DNA of 64,000 nucleotides from JBQTHD01 sp052390275 (GTDB lineage Bacteria > Actinomycetota > Acidimicrobiia > Acidimicrobiales > AC-14): NCBI GenBank assembly GCA_052390275.1, contig JBQTHD010000023.1, positions 1 through 64,000 of the forward strand, read 5' to 3'. A program made the position numbers and the translations under genes. The notes under the pieces are model-generated. The model saw only the letters and a program-made list of their open reading frames with translations, did no database searches and was not told the DNA's origin. This document shows, one piece after another, positions 16,118 to 23,620 of this stretch (its first letter is position 1; the number at the start of each line of letters is the position of its first letter).

Positions 16118-16576
16118 GTGGACAGGACCCGCCGCAGCGTCGATGCCTACCTCCGCCGTCTCGTCGAAGCGGACCGGGCGGTGATGGCCTCGGTCGATCG
16201 CGTCCTCGTCGAGGCCATGCCAGGCGCGGCCCGCCGGCTGTGGGTCGGCACCTTCTGGGGCGGGACCGACCAGGAGATCATCGGGTATGGCGACCTGGTC
16301 CAGCCCCGCCCGAAGGGCGACCCTGTCGACTGGTTCGTCGTCGGGCTGGCCCGCCAGCGACGCCATTTCAGCCTCTATGTCAACGCCGTGGAGGACGGAC
16401 GGTACCTTGCCCACCACTACGCCGACCGGCTGGGCAAGGTGAGGGTGGGCTCAGCCAGCATCACCTTCCGCGGCGCTGGCGACCTCGACCTCGACACCTT
16501 GGCCGTCCTCGCCTCCCACTCCCACCGCCTCACCAGTGGGGACGGCGCCACCGATGCTCCCCGGGACGGACCGTAG
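16118..16576 (+). CDS. DUF1801-like protein
   Basis: The 152-residue protein starts at GTG 16118. The pattern SVDAYLRRLVEADRAVMASV, then MPGAARRLWVGTFWGG, then IGYGDLVQPRPKG and RRHFSLYVNAVEDGRYLAHH matches DUF1801 (YdhG-like, frataxin-related fold) proteins, in which a helix pair precedes a beta sheet. The family is often found next to SRPBCC and ArsR genes in actinobacteria and is of unsettled biochemical role. It is divergent from the SRPBCC-ArsR unit across the 16-bp palindrome. Confidence 0.65.
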   Translation: MDRTRRSVDAYLRRLVEADRAVMASVDRVLVEAMPGAARRLWVGTFWGGTDQEIIGYGDLVQPRPKGDPVDWFVVGLARQRRHFSLYVNAVEDGRYLAHHYADRLGKVRVGSASITFRGAGDLDLDTLAVLASHSHRLTSGDGATDAPRDGP

Positions 16577-16722
16577 GCGCCCGTCAGCGGCGAGCGCCTC
16601 TTGTGGTCGCTGCGGTTTCCAGCTTCGACGAGCGCTCGGAGACCGTCACGCCGGCTGGCAGACGAACTGGTCCACCGCGTCGTACTCGACGGCGTGGACC
16701 GGGCCGCCGGGGAAGGGGGGGC

Positions 16723-16920
16723 TCAGCGTTCAAGGTGCGCATCGATCTCGGCGGTGGCGGCTTCCCGGAGCGCCAGGCGGTCGACCCCGATGCGGCCCAG
16801 CGCGCGTGCGAACGGTTCTTGCCGGAGGTCAGTGGCGGCGCGCAGCACGTGCGCTCCCAGGAGCTGGCCCCCCGGACGTCGTGCGTCCTGGCCGGCCCGC
16901 TTGAAGAGTTGCTGAGGCGC
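16723..16920 (-). pseudogene. Gene fragment, unrecognised helical C-terminus
   Basis: On the minus strand a protein-like tail of about 65 residues is readable: GGQLLGAHVLRAATDLRQEP followed by FARALGRIGVDRLALREAAT and a stop at 16723. The LGVD-ALR pattern recalls Clp N-terminal helical repeats, but it has no start codon or upstream continuation in frame. The whole 16.6-17.05 kb stretch contains short protein-like pieces in several frames and no intact gene. I treat it as debris. Confidence 0.35.
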
Positions 16921-17047
16921 GCTTCGGCGGCGAGATGTTCCCGAATGTGGTCGAAGCCGGGAGCGGGATGGCCTTCGTCGAGTTCTTTCAGAACGAGCGG
17001 GACACGGGTCGCAAAGGCATCGTGGTCATCGAGATCGGAGGAGGGCA

Positions 17048-17274
17048 ATGATCACCAACGAGGTGCAGTACCGCGCCGCCAAGGCGCACCTGGAGCTCGG
17101 GGGTGGACGCAGCGCCGGCTGGCCGAGGGCCTCGGCGTCGCCGAGCAACAGGTGCAGCGCTACGAGTCCACCGGCTACCGGTCGGCCAGCCTGGCCCGCA
17201 TCTGCGACGTGGCGGCCGCCCTCGACGTCCAGATCACCGAGAGGGCGGAACTGCGCGGGCCGGACGCGGCATGA
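17048..17274 (+). pseudogene. XRE-type helix-turn-helix antitoxin, deleted and frameshifted
   Basis: The ATG at 17048 overlaps (ATGA) the stop of a short preceding frame that ends GRKGIVVIEIGGGQ, as in an operon. It opens with MITNEVQYRAAKAHLE, a start I associate with XRE-type regulators of toxin-antitoxin loci. After about 16 residues a different frame carries TQRRLAEGLGVAEQQVQRYE and SASLARICDVAAALDVQI, a good helix-turn-helix. Relatives have some 50 residues between these parts, so DNA has been lost near 17100 together with a frame change. Confidence 0.6.
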
Positions 17275-17354
17275 CCCGGCGGCACCAGGTACGTCACCGG
17301 ATTCGGCGTTGCAGCAGCCTGGCGGGGCGGCAGGCGAATGGCCTGAGGTGAGGG

Positions 17355-17591
17355 ATGGCGACCCGCTACCGTCGGGCTGTGGCTACCGAGCCCGTTCTAG
17401 TGGATTCTGCGCTGATTGCCCAGGTCCGGGCCTCGGCCAGCGACGACGTGGCCGGATTCGTGGATTCGGCCGTCCGCCTCGCCCTCAGGGACCGCGAGCT
17501 GCTGGCGGTGCTGGCTGAGGTCGAGAGCGAGATCGGCCAACCCACCGATGAGCTGCTTGCCGAGGCCGAAGCCTTCTGGCGCGCTGGCTGA
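17355..17591 (+). CDS. Small antitoxin-like protein
   Basis: The 78-residue acidic helical protein (VAGFVDSAVRLALRDRELLA and ESEIGQPTDELLAEAEAFW) looks like the C-terminal toxin-wrapping part of VapB/CcdA-like antitoxins. It is directly followed by a broken PIN-domain frame. With no intact toxin next to it, it may persist as a solitary antitoxin. Start could be ATG 17355 or GTG 17382 inside it. Confidence 0.6.
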   Translation: MATRYRRAVATEPVLVDSALIAQVRASASDDVAGFVDSAVRLALRDRELLAVLAEVESEIGQPTDELLAEAEAFWRAG

Positions 17592-17698
17592 TCCTCGACG
17601 CCGAGGCGGTCGAGGTTCTGGCCCATCCCCGGGCCCGGGGCGCGGCCGCCGCCCGAGCACTCGCCATCATCCGCGTTGCCGAGTCGAACCGGGCTTGA
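17588..17698 (+). pseudogene. PIN-domain toxin (VapC-like) remnant
   Basis: Directly overlapping the antitoxin end, the frame LILDAEAVEVLAHPRARGAA and ARALAIIRVAESNRA matches the first 35-40 residues of a VapC PIN toxin (the first acidic residue and helix 1) and then stops at 17696. Normal PIN domains are about 130 residues with three more acidic positions. No start codon remains. The tRNA-Gly gene begins only 26 bases further on. Confidence 0.6.
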
Positions 17699-17723
17699 GA
17701 AAACGGTGAGCTGGCCTTTTGTC

Positions 17724-17797
17724 TGGAGCGGGTGACCGGGATCGAACCGGCATGACCAGCTTGGAAGGCTGGGACTCTGCCATTGAGCTACACCCGC
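17724..17797 (-). tRNA. tRNA-Gly (anticodon TCC), CCA encoded
   Basis: Acceptor stem GCGGGTG (from 17797) pairs with CACCCGC, the anticodon stem CCAGC/GCTGG encloses CTTCCAA with TCC as anticodon, and GGTTCGATCC forms the T arm. The 3' CCA is encoded (17726-17724). It reads GGA and probably GGG codons. Confidence 0.95.
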
Positions 17798-17891
17798 GGG
17801 GTGGTGCCCGAAACTACCAGCGGCCCTCGGCGTGGGTGTAGACCCCCAGGCCTGGGCGTAGCTCCGGTGTCGGGGTGTTGAGGAGGCGGTG

Positions 17892-17966
17892 TGGTCGGGG
17901 AGGGGGGATTTGAACCCCCGGCCTCCTGCTCCCAAAGCAGGTGCGCTGCCGCTGCGCTACTCCCCG
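17892..17966 (-). tRNA. tRNA-Pro (anticodon TGG), CCA encoded
   Basis: Acceptor CGGGGAG pairs with CTCCCCG, with the C1 typical of tRNA-Pro. The anticodon loop TTTGGGA lies within CCTGC/GCAGG, giving anticodon TGG. The T arm is GGTTCAAATCC and CCA is encoded. It lies 94 bases upstream of the tRNA-Gly gene on the same strand, so they may be co-transcribed. Confidence 0.95.
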
Positions 17967-18014
17967 CGGTTGCCGTCAACCCTAATGGCCCCTCGTAGAG
18001 GACTGCGCTGCCTA

Positions 18015-18545
18015 TCACCCGAGATCGGCGATGACGTCGCTGATCACTTCGCGCTGGCGTTCACCCAGTGGTTCGGCAGGGAAGACGTCAGCGCAGACGG
18101 CCTCCACTTCACCAACGGTGCGCAGCCCCAGACGCCGAATGAGCAGAGCCAGGTCCTCCATGTCGGCGAACCGGCGGGCGGCCACCGCTTTCATGGCCAA
18201 CAGGTGGCGGTCCGACGCCCGCATGACCCGTAGGTGGGGATGGTCGAAGACGGGCACCGGGTCGGGGTCGTCGCGCTCCGGGAGATAAAAGAGCGCCTGC
18301 TGGTTCAGCCAACTTGACGGCAGTTCCAACTCTTTGGCCACCTGAAGCGACTCGGCCTGGATGGGCCCCTCCGGCGAGAAGCGACCGTCGAGGTCCCGGG
18401 TGGCGGGCCGGGCATCGAAGGCCAGGACCATGGCTCCTCCGCCGAACCGATAGACGTTGCCGATCACTCCTCGTCGCCGAAGCCGTTCCGCCAGCCGGGT
18501 CAGGGCCTCGCGCAGCAGTTCACGATCGTGCAGCGGTGCGGTCAC
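18015..18545 (-). CDS. Nucleotidyltransferase-fold protein (DUF6036-like), candidate toxin
   Basis: The 176-residue protein has NVYRFGGGAMVLAFDARPAT followed by RDLDGRF, which is the G-G...D-x-D core of a minimal nucleotidyltransferase, then SSWLNQQALFYLP and a helical end with MKAVAARRFADMEDLALLI. This order resembles AbiEii/MenT-type and DUF6036 proteins. Several of these act as toxins that add nucleotides to tRNA. It overlaps a tiny in-frame piece upstream by four bases and follows the 18610-19140 gene, a common two-gene layout. Toxin function is inference from family and context. The neighbouring tRNA genes may be coincidence. Confidence 0.7.
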   Translation of the reverse strand: MTAPLHDRELLREALTRLAERLRRRGVIGNVYRFGGGAMVLAFDARPATRDLDGRFSPEGPIQAESLQVAKELELPSSWLNQQALFYLPERDDPDPVPVFDHPHLRVMRASDRHLLAMKAVAARRFADMEDLALLIRRLGLRTVGEVEAVCADVFPAEPLGERQREVISDVIADLG

Positions 18546-18609
18546 TGGTCCACCATCTGGCGATGGTCGCCCAATAATTTCTGGTTCCCGGACCGGGCCT
18601 CCTGCCTGG

Positions 18610-19140
18610 TCATGCCCGTTCCAGATCTCGCCGTTCTATGAAGACTCCCCTTCTGAGAAAGGACGCCGGGGAGGACACCAAGGCCTCCGCCCGGCCCGAC
18701 GGGGTGTCGGAAACAAACCACCACTTGTCGAGGAAGCGTTGAGGATCCTGGGTCCAGGTCGGATATCTCAGGCTCCCGTGGAACGCCAGGTGCTCCCCCA
18801 GAGCGGCAACGAAGGCGTCCCAACGTTGGTCCCCAGTCGGTGCCGGCGGCGGGTCCAGGAGGCCCTGTCGCGCGTGCATTGGGGCCTGGCCGTACTCGGT
18901 CAAGAACTCGAGCACCAAACGGTGGACCAGCGACTCCTGGGTGACTGCGGCCGTGATCTGGCCGGCCAGGTCGGCGAGGGTCATGGGCTCCGCTGCGGCC
19001 GGCATCGAAACTGCCGGTGCCGAAGTGGCCGGCCCGGAACCAGCCGGTTCGGAGGCAGCGGGCCCTGAGGCGGCGGGCCCTGAGGCGGCGGGCTCTGAGG
19101 CGGCGGGCTCTGAGGCGGCGGGGTAGTCCACGGGGATCAT
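18610..19140 (-). CDS. Putative antitoxin-like partner with Ala/Ser/Glu/Pro repeats
   Basis: The 176-residue product begins with a low-complexity stretch (AASEP and AASGP units, residues about 8-50) encoded by a 15-bp tandem repeat. The globular part has LADLAGQITAAVTQESLVHR, LEFLTEYGQAPMHARQGLLD, HLAFHGSLRYPTWTQDP and SPASFLRRGVFIERRDLERA. I know proteins of this form upstream of DUF6036-type nucleotidyltransferases and assume they are the neutralising partner. No clear DNA-binding motif is visible. It ends in an ATGA overlap with a 23-codon frame that itself overlaps the nucleotidyltransferase start. Confidence 0.55.
   Translation of the reverse strand: MIPVDYPAASEPAASEPAASGPAASGPAASEPAGSGPATSAPAVSMPAAAEPMTLADLAGQITAAVTQESLVHRLVLEFLTEYGQAPMHARQGLLDPPPAPTGDQRWDAFVAALGEHLAFHGSLRYPTWTQDPQRFLDKWWFVSDTPSGRAEALVSSPASFLRRGVFIERRDLERA
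19028..19126. repeat. 15-bp tandem repeat in coding sequence
   Basis: Units close to GAGGCGGCGGGCCCT are repeated about six times and encode AASEP/AASGP units at the N-terminus of the minus-strand gene at 18610-19140. Copy number can change without frameshift. Confidence 0.85.
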
Positions 19141-19150
19141 TGTTTTGGTG

Positions 19151-20173
19151 CTATTGGTGGTCGGGGGCGCTCGGTTTGCGGGCGCGGCTGGGGGCCACCC
19201 GGGGAGGTTCGCCAGGCATCTTGGGATACACCGGCGGCCAGGGGGCGTCGGGAACCCCGGCGGCTACCTCTGCCCGGTGGAGGTCGAGTAGCGGTTCGAG
19301 GGACTGGGGCTCGGCCATCTGGGCCCAGGGGTTCCCGCTCGAACGGATTCGATCGGGAACCGACGACATGGTGAACCGGTCGGGATCGATCCCGTCAAGT
19401 TCGTCCCAGGCAAAGGGTGTGGACACCTGGGCACCCGGTCGGGCCCGCACCGACCAGGCTCCGAAGACCGTCTTGTGGGGGGCGTTCTGGTTGTAGTCGA
19501 CGAAGACCCGCGCTCTGCGTTCCTCCTTCCACCACGCGGCGGTGATGAGATCGGGGCGGCGGCGCTCGAGTTCCCGGGCGAGGGCCACGGCGGCCGAGCG
19601 GACCTCGTAGGGGCTCCAGCGGGGGAGAAGCCGCAGGTAGACGTGTATACCGCGATTGCCTGTGGTCTTGGGCCAGCCGATCAGGCCGGCTGCGGCCAGC
19701 AAGTCGCGGACCTCGCCCGCCGCCTCTTGGATCTGGCGGAAGTCCACCCCCGGGGATGGGTCCAGATCGATCCTCAGTTCGTCGGCGAAATCAGGCGCCG
19801 AGGCGGTGGCGGGCCACAGGTGAAAGCCCAGGCAGCCCAGGTTGACGGCCCAGATGACATGGGCCAGATCGGCAGCCACCAGTACCTCTGAGGTGGTGCC
19901 GTTGGGGGTGGCCACCACTGTGGTTTCGAGCCACTCGGGCCGGTTTCCGGGCACCCGCTTCTGGAAGAAGGAAGATCCGCCGGCGCCGTTGGGAAAGCGC
20001 TGAAGGAGAACGGGCCGGTCGCCCATGGCCGCCATGAGAGGCTCCTCGACCGCCCGGTAGAAGGCCACCAGGTCGGCCTTCGTCTCTCCCCGGTCGGCGA
20101 AGAAGACCTTGTCCGGGTGGGTGATAATCAGGCTCCGGCCAGCGACAACTACCTCGGTTTCCTCGCCGGCCAT
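19151..20173 (-). CDS. LigD polymerase (primase) domain protein
   Basis: The 340-residue protein is a stand-alone archaeo-eukaryotic primase-type polymerase of the LigD family. Marks are ITHPDKVFFADRGETKADLV, VLLQRFPNGAGGSSFFQKR, the metal-binding RIDLDPSPG, the nucleotide-contact KTTGNRGIHVYLRL and VFVDYNQNAPHKTVFGAWSV. In mycobacteria such domains work with Ku and a ligase in non-homologous end joining, adding ribonucleotides and bridging ends. Neither ku nor a ligase domain lies in this window. The next gene starts 10 bases downstream, so the candidate toxin-antitoxin pair may be read through from here. Confidence 0.92.
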   Translation of the reverse strand: MAGEETEVVVAGRSLIITHPDKVFFADRGETKADLVAFYRAVEEPLMAAMGDRPVLLQRFPNGAGGSSFFQKRVPGNRPEWLETTVVATPNGTTSEVLVAADLAHVIWAVNLGCLGFHLWPATASAPDFADELRIDLDPSPGVDFRQIQEAAGEVRDLLAAAGLIGWPKTTGNRGIHVYLRLLPRWSPYEVRSAAVALARELERRRPDLITAAWWKEERRARVFVDYNQNAPHKTVFGAWSVRARPGAQVSTPFAWDELDGIDPDRFTMSSVPDRIRSSGNPWAQMAEPQSLEPLLDLHRAEVAAGVPDAPWPPVYPKMPGEPPRVAPSRARKPSAPDHQ

Positions 20174-20360
20174 GGTCAGGCGACCTTAGGACCTGGGGGC
20201 CACCCGGCCAACCAGCCGTTCGCATGGCGACAGCGAACCGGCGGTTCCTTTCGAACTCAATCAGGCGTGGAGTCGCTCGGCCACAGTGCCTTCCTCGGGA
20301 GCGGGCCTGTGCCCGCCGACGCCGAAGCTTTCCGGGCCGGTGACGATCTTGCTCCGGATA

Positions 20361-20405
20361 GGCAACACCCCTCCTGCCCGCGGGGCGAACAGGCGGGGTG
20401 TTGCC
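20361..20405 (-). terminator. Long hairpin downstream of the repeat-rich gene
   Basis: GGCAACACCCC and GGGGTGTTGCC form a perfect 11-bp stem with a GC-rich loop that can pair further. It begins 12 bases after the stop of the minus-strand gene 20417-21673. There is no T tract, as is usual for many actinobacterial terminators. Confidence 0.65.
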
Positions 20406-20416
20406 GACGGGCGTAC

Positions 20417-21673
20417 TTAGCGGTCGCCCAGGCCCAGCAGACCACCGTTGCTGGAGTTGCCACCAAGCCCGAGGAGGCCGTTGCCGGAGTTGCCACCAAG
20501 CCCAAGAAGGCCGTTGCGGGAGTTGCCACCGAGGCCGAGAAGGCCGTTTCTGCAGTTGGATCCCGAGGATCCGCCCAGGCCCAGCAGGCCACCGCCGCCG
20601 AGGTTGAGCAGGCCACCCCCGCAGAACTCGTCGCCGTCGCCGTCAACGTTGCTGGAGTTGCCACCCAGGCCGAGAAGACCGCCGCCGTTGGAGTTGCCCC
20701 CCAGATTCAGCAGACCGCCACCGTTGTTGGAGTTGCCACCCAGGCCGAGAAGACCTCCGCCGTTGGAGTTGCCCCCCAGATTCAGCAGACCGCCACCGTT
20801 GTTGGAGGTGCCACCCACGCCGAGCAGGCCTCCGCCGTTGGAGTTGCCGCCCAGGTTCAGCAGGCCACGGGAGGACCCGGAGTCGTCGCCCACCCGCTCA
20901 CCGTCGGCGATGCGTCCGTCGTTGTTCACGTCGGAGTCTGCGGTGATGAGCCCGCCCCGGTTGCCCAGGTTGAGCAGACCGTTGCCGTCCCCGCCGAGGC
21001 CGAGAAGGCCGCCGTTGTCGCCGCCCAGGTTGAGCAGGCCGCAGCGGTCGTTGATGGCCCCCAGGTTGACCAGGCCGCAGCCATCGTCGCCGGATCCGGT
21101 GTCGGTGATGGAGTCGAGGAGGTCCAGGCGCAGCGAGAAACTGTCGCCCAGCAGCGAGTTCTGGCGTCGGAGTCCGCCGTCGTCGAATCGGCGGTCGAAG
21201 CGGTCATCGGTGACCAACTCCAGGTTCAGCAGGGACCGGCCCCGGGCGCGGTCGCTGTCCGTGCTCAGGTTGACCGCCAGGCCGGACTGGTCCCGGTTGG
21301 CGGCGGTGGCCAGGCTGAGCCCCAGACCGTCGACCTGAGGAACGTTCACGGCCAAACCGCTGGCGCTCTGGTCCCGGCTGTCGACCGACCCGGCCAGGAT
21401 CTCCAAAAGGGCGGGGGTGGAGGATCGGCGGTCGGTGAGAACCGCAGCCCGCAGTCCGTCGGCCCGGCTTCGGGACCCGAACGCAGTCTCGTCCTCGATA
21501 ACCACAGCCAGACCGTCGAGAACCCGCAGGGTCGACCGCTCCCGGTCCACCACCACCGGGGCCGACCGTACGGAGGAAACGCTGGGACGGGGCGGACCCG
21601 CCTCCAGGGCGGAAGCAGGGCTGAGAAGGCCCAGGAGGGCGAGCGCGCCCACAGCCGGGGGGGTGTACCTCAC
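20417..21673 (-). CDS. Secreted protein with Gly/Leu/Asn repeats
   Basis: GTG 21673 follows a good AAAGGAG site, giving 418 residues. A signal peptide (TPPAVGALALLGLLSPASALEA) precedes a non-repetitive half (about 25-235). From about residue 190 Leu-Gly-Gly units appear (GCGLVNLG, GLLNLGGDN) and become regular from about 270, as 12-13-residue units such as GGLLGLGGNSN and GGLLNLGGNSN. An EF-hand/dockerin-like loop (DSDVNNDGRIADGE) sits in between, and a second acidic loop (VDGDGDEF) near the end. Regular L-x-L-G-G spacing suggests a beta-helix or beta-roll, perhaps calcium-stabilised. I do not recognise a family. Mycobacterial PPE-MPTR repeats are superficially alike. A surface or matrix role is a guess. 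Confidence 0.7.
   Translation of the reverse strand: MRYTPPAVGALALLGLLSPASALEAGPPRPSVSSVRSAPVVVDRERSTLRVLDGLAVVIEDETAFGSRSRADGLRAAVLTDRRSSTPALLEILAGSVDSRDQSASGLAVNVPQVDGLGLSLATAANRDQSGLAVNLSTDSDRARGRSLLNLELVTDDRFDRRFDDGGLRRQNSLLGDSFSLRLDLLDSITDTGSGDDGCGLVNLGAINDRCGLLNLGGDNGGLLGLGGDGNGLLNLGNRGGLITADSDVNNDGRIADGERVGDDSGSSRGLLNLGGNSNGGGLLGVGGTSNNGGGLLNLGGNSNGGGLLGLGGNSNNGGGLLNLGGNSNGGGLLGLGGNSSNVDGDGDEFCGGGLLNLGGGGLLGLGGSSGSNCRNGLLGLGGNSRNGLLGLGGNSGNGLLGLGGNSSNGGLLGLGDR
20655..20879. repeat. 75-bp direct repeat, three copies
   Basis: The sequence starting GAGTTGCCACCCAGGCCGAG recurs with an exact 75-base step (20655, 20730, 20805) and encodes 25-residue double units of the Gly/Leu repeat protein. 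Shorter diverged units flank it on both sides (about 20440-20650). Confidence 0.85.
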
Positions 21674-21980
21674 GATTTGGACTCCTTTGCTGTCGATCCG
21701 CCAGGCCCTGGGCCCGGCTTTGCGGTGGTGTTGGGATGACTCGGGCCGGTTTGGCCCTATGTGCCTGGGTGCGACGGTCGACAGCGGGAAGGCTGAAGTC
21801 CAATCGGATGGATACTCCCCCCTGTTACGGCGCCCGAACCTGGCCGGATCGCCCCGGCGACGACTTCCTGGGATCGAGCGGTGGCCCGGCCACTGGCAGT
21901 GACCAGTTTTCCCAGCGCCGCAGTGGGTGCAATTGCGCGCCCGGGTTGCGATTGGACCCGGGGGAGCGGAGGATGAGCGG
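21674..21980. other. Divergent intergenic region
   Basis: About 300 bases separate the repeat-rich gene (minus) from the reductase gene (plus). They must hold both promoters. I see no confident -35/-10 pair, palindrome or small gene. Confidence 0.5.
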
Positions 21981-23033
21981 GTGACTCCGCAGAGTCCTGA
22001 CGCCAACATCTGGCCCGACCGGCCCGGTCCGTTCGAGGACGCCGGTGCCGCGGCCGACTCACCGGAGGACCCGTCGGGCGGGGACGGCGCCGCCCGTTCG
22101 GTCTCGTTCGAAGGGGCCGATCTGGACGTCGAGGGGCCCCGGGGTGAGTTCCCCCTGTCCCGCGGAGCGCCTGAACGCCGACTGCGGATCGTCGATCATT
22201 ACCGTCGCCGGGCCGAGGTCACCTCGGTGGAGCGGTTGACCGACACCGGAACGGTTCGGCTGTGGTTCCGGGTGGTCGACGACGAAGTGTTCGAATACGA
22301 GCCGGGCCGCTTCATCGGAATCTCGGCGGTCGTCGACGGGATCCGCCGCCGCACTCCCTACTGCCTGGCCTCCCCGAACCGGCCCGACGGCACCTTCGCC
22401 CTACTCGTCCGCCTGGTTCCCGACGGGCCGCTGTCGCGCTATCTGGGGGCGCTGGGACCGGGGGACCGGATCTCCTTCCGGGGGCCGTTGGGCCGGTCGA
22501 TGCTTCCCCGCAACGACTCCGACGAGTTGATCCTGGTGGCTACCGGTGTGGGGGTCAGCCCGATGCTGGCGCTGGTCCGCCATTTGGCCGACGCCGGGTC
22601 CAGCCAGCCGGTGCGCATGTTCTGGGGCCTGCGCCTGCCCGAGGACATCTGCCTGACCGACCAACTCGAGGCGCTGGTGGCCGACCACGCTCGGTTCAGC
22701 TACCAGATCTCGCTCAGCCAACCGCCACCGGGATGGAACGGGCTGCGGGGCCGGGTGACCGAGTCGGTGCCGCCCCTGATCGAGGCCTTGGGATCCAAGC
22801 GTTTCTACCTGGTCGGAAACGGCGAGATGATCGAGGAGATGGCCGGGGCCCTGTCGGACCTGGGGGTGGACCGGACCGACATCTACTGCGAAGCCTTCTT
22901 CAACGGAGGTCGGGTCCCCGACCCCCTGACCCTGGCCCAGGTCCGGAACCGGTTCGTGGCCCATGACCTGTTCTCCCCCCACACCACCGACTACTCCATG
23001 CTTCAGGTGGAGCGACCGCTGAACCGGCGCTGA
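21981..23033 (+). CDS. Ferredoxin/flavodoxin-NADP reductase-like protein
   Basis: The 350-residue protein starts at GTG 21981 after GGAGCGGAGG. An acidic N-terminal stretch of about 60 residues precedes an FNR-like module: FAD binding (RRTPYCLASPN, in place of the usual RxYS), phosphate contact (GPLGRSML), the NAD(P) loop LVATGVGVSPMLALVRHL, and the C-terminal KRFYLVGNGEMIEEM with an ...YCEAFFNG end. It should pass electrons between NAD(P)H and a one-electron carrier. No ferredoxin gene is adjacent, so its partner is unknown. Confidence 0.85.
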   Translation: MTPQSPDANIWPDRPGPFEDAGAAADSPEDPSGGDGAARSVSFEGADLDVEGPRGEFPLSRGAPERRLRIVDHYRRRAEVTSVERLTDTGTVRLWFRVVDDEVFEYEPGRFIGISAVVDGIRRRTPYCLASPNRPDGTFALLVRLVPDGPLSRYLGALGPGDRISFRGPLGRSMLPRNDSDELILVATGVGVSPMLALVRHLADAGSSQPVRMFWGLRLPEDICLTDQLEALVADHARFSYQISLSQPPPGWNGLRGRVTESVPPLIEALGSKRFYLVGNGEMIEEMAGALSDLGVDRTDIYCEAFFNGGRVPDPLTLAQVRNRFVAHDLFSPHTTDYSMLQVERPLNRR

Positions 23034-23100
23034 ACGGTCCCGAGAACCCTCGACCAACCGGGGCGGCCGCGCGAGCGGTCGCCGGGGGAGGTCGCCCGGC

Positions 23101-23493
23101 TCAGGCCTGGGCCGGAAGCCGCTTGACCAGGCCGATGCCGAAGATGGCCAGGCCGAACAGCGCGACGCCCAGGGGGATGTGAATGGAAGCGGCCAATCCC
23201 GGGGTGCGGCCGATGAAGCCCAACCCGGTCTGGGCCACCGAGAGGATCAGCAGACCCGTGCCCAGGAACAGAAGCGCCGGTCCGTACCGGCGCAGGACCA
23301 TGGCCCCGAGGACGACCAGGGCCACGGACAACAGGGGAAACACGGCCACGGCCAGAAGCATGTGCAGGTCCCGGGCGCTGGGTTGGGTGTTGAGGAACTG
23401 TCCGGCCAGGGCGGCCTGAACCAGAACCAGGAGGCTGAACACCCCGACCAGGGCTCGGAAGGCGACGATGGGACCGGGGGGCTTGGCGCTCAT
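23101..23493 (-). CDS. Four-helix membrane protein (DUF6220-like)
   Basis: From ATG 23493 (MSAKPPGPIVAFRAL) the 130-residue protein has four hydrophobic helices: ALVGVFSLLVLVQAALAG, MLLAVAVFPLLSVALVVLG, ALLFLGTGLLILSVAQTG and HIPLGVALFGLAIFGIGLV. A His in LHMLLA and another in the last helix recall small haem- or quinone-related membrane proteins, and the layout fits DUF6220. It is convergent with the reductase gene and divergent from the MarP-like protease. Function unknown. Confidence 0.65.
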   Translation of the reverse strand: MSAKPPGPIVAFRALVGVFSLLVLVQAALAGQFLNTQPSARDLHMLLAVAVFPLLSVALVVLGAMVLRRYGPALLFLGTGLLILSVAQTGLGFIGRTPGLAASIHIPLGVALFGLAIFGIGLVKRLPAQA

Positions 23494-23620
23494 GGGGCCG
23501 TCGATAACGCGCCGATCGCCCCCGGTGCAAATGGTCAGGCGGCGGCGCAATCTCCGCCCCTGGTCAGAGGGCCAAAGATGATCCTCCGGCCGGCCGAGGG
23601 ACCACTACGATCCGGCCACG

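Noticed and set aside
16584..17048. Minus-strand frame of 154 codons in the debris region
   Set aside because: It mixes short protein-like parts with low-complexity sequence, overlaps a better fragment in another frame, and has no clear family.
20117..21739. Plus-strand frame with Ala/Glu/Val repeats (AEKTAAVGVA)
   Set aside because: It is the antisense of the Gly/Leu repeat gene, which has a signal peptide, a good ribosome-binding site and a terminator.
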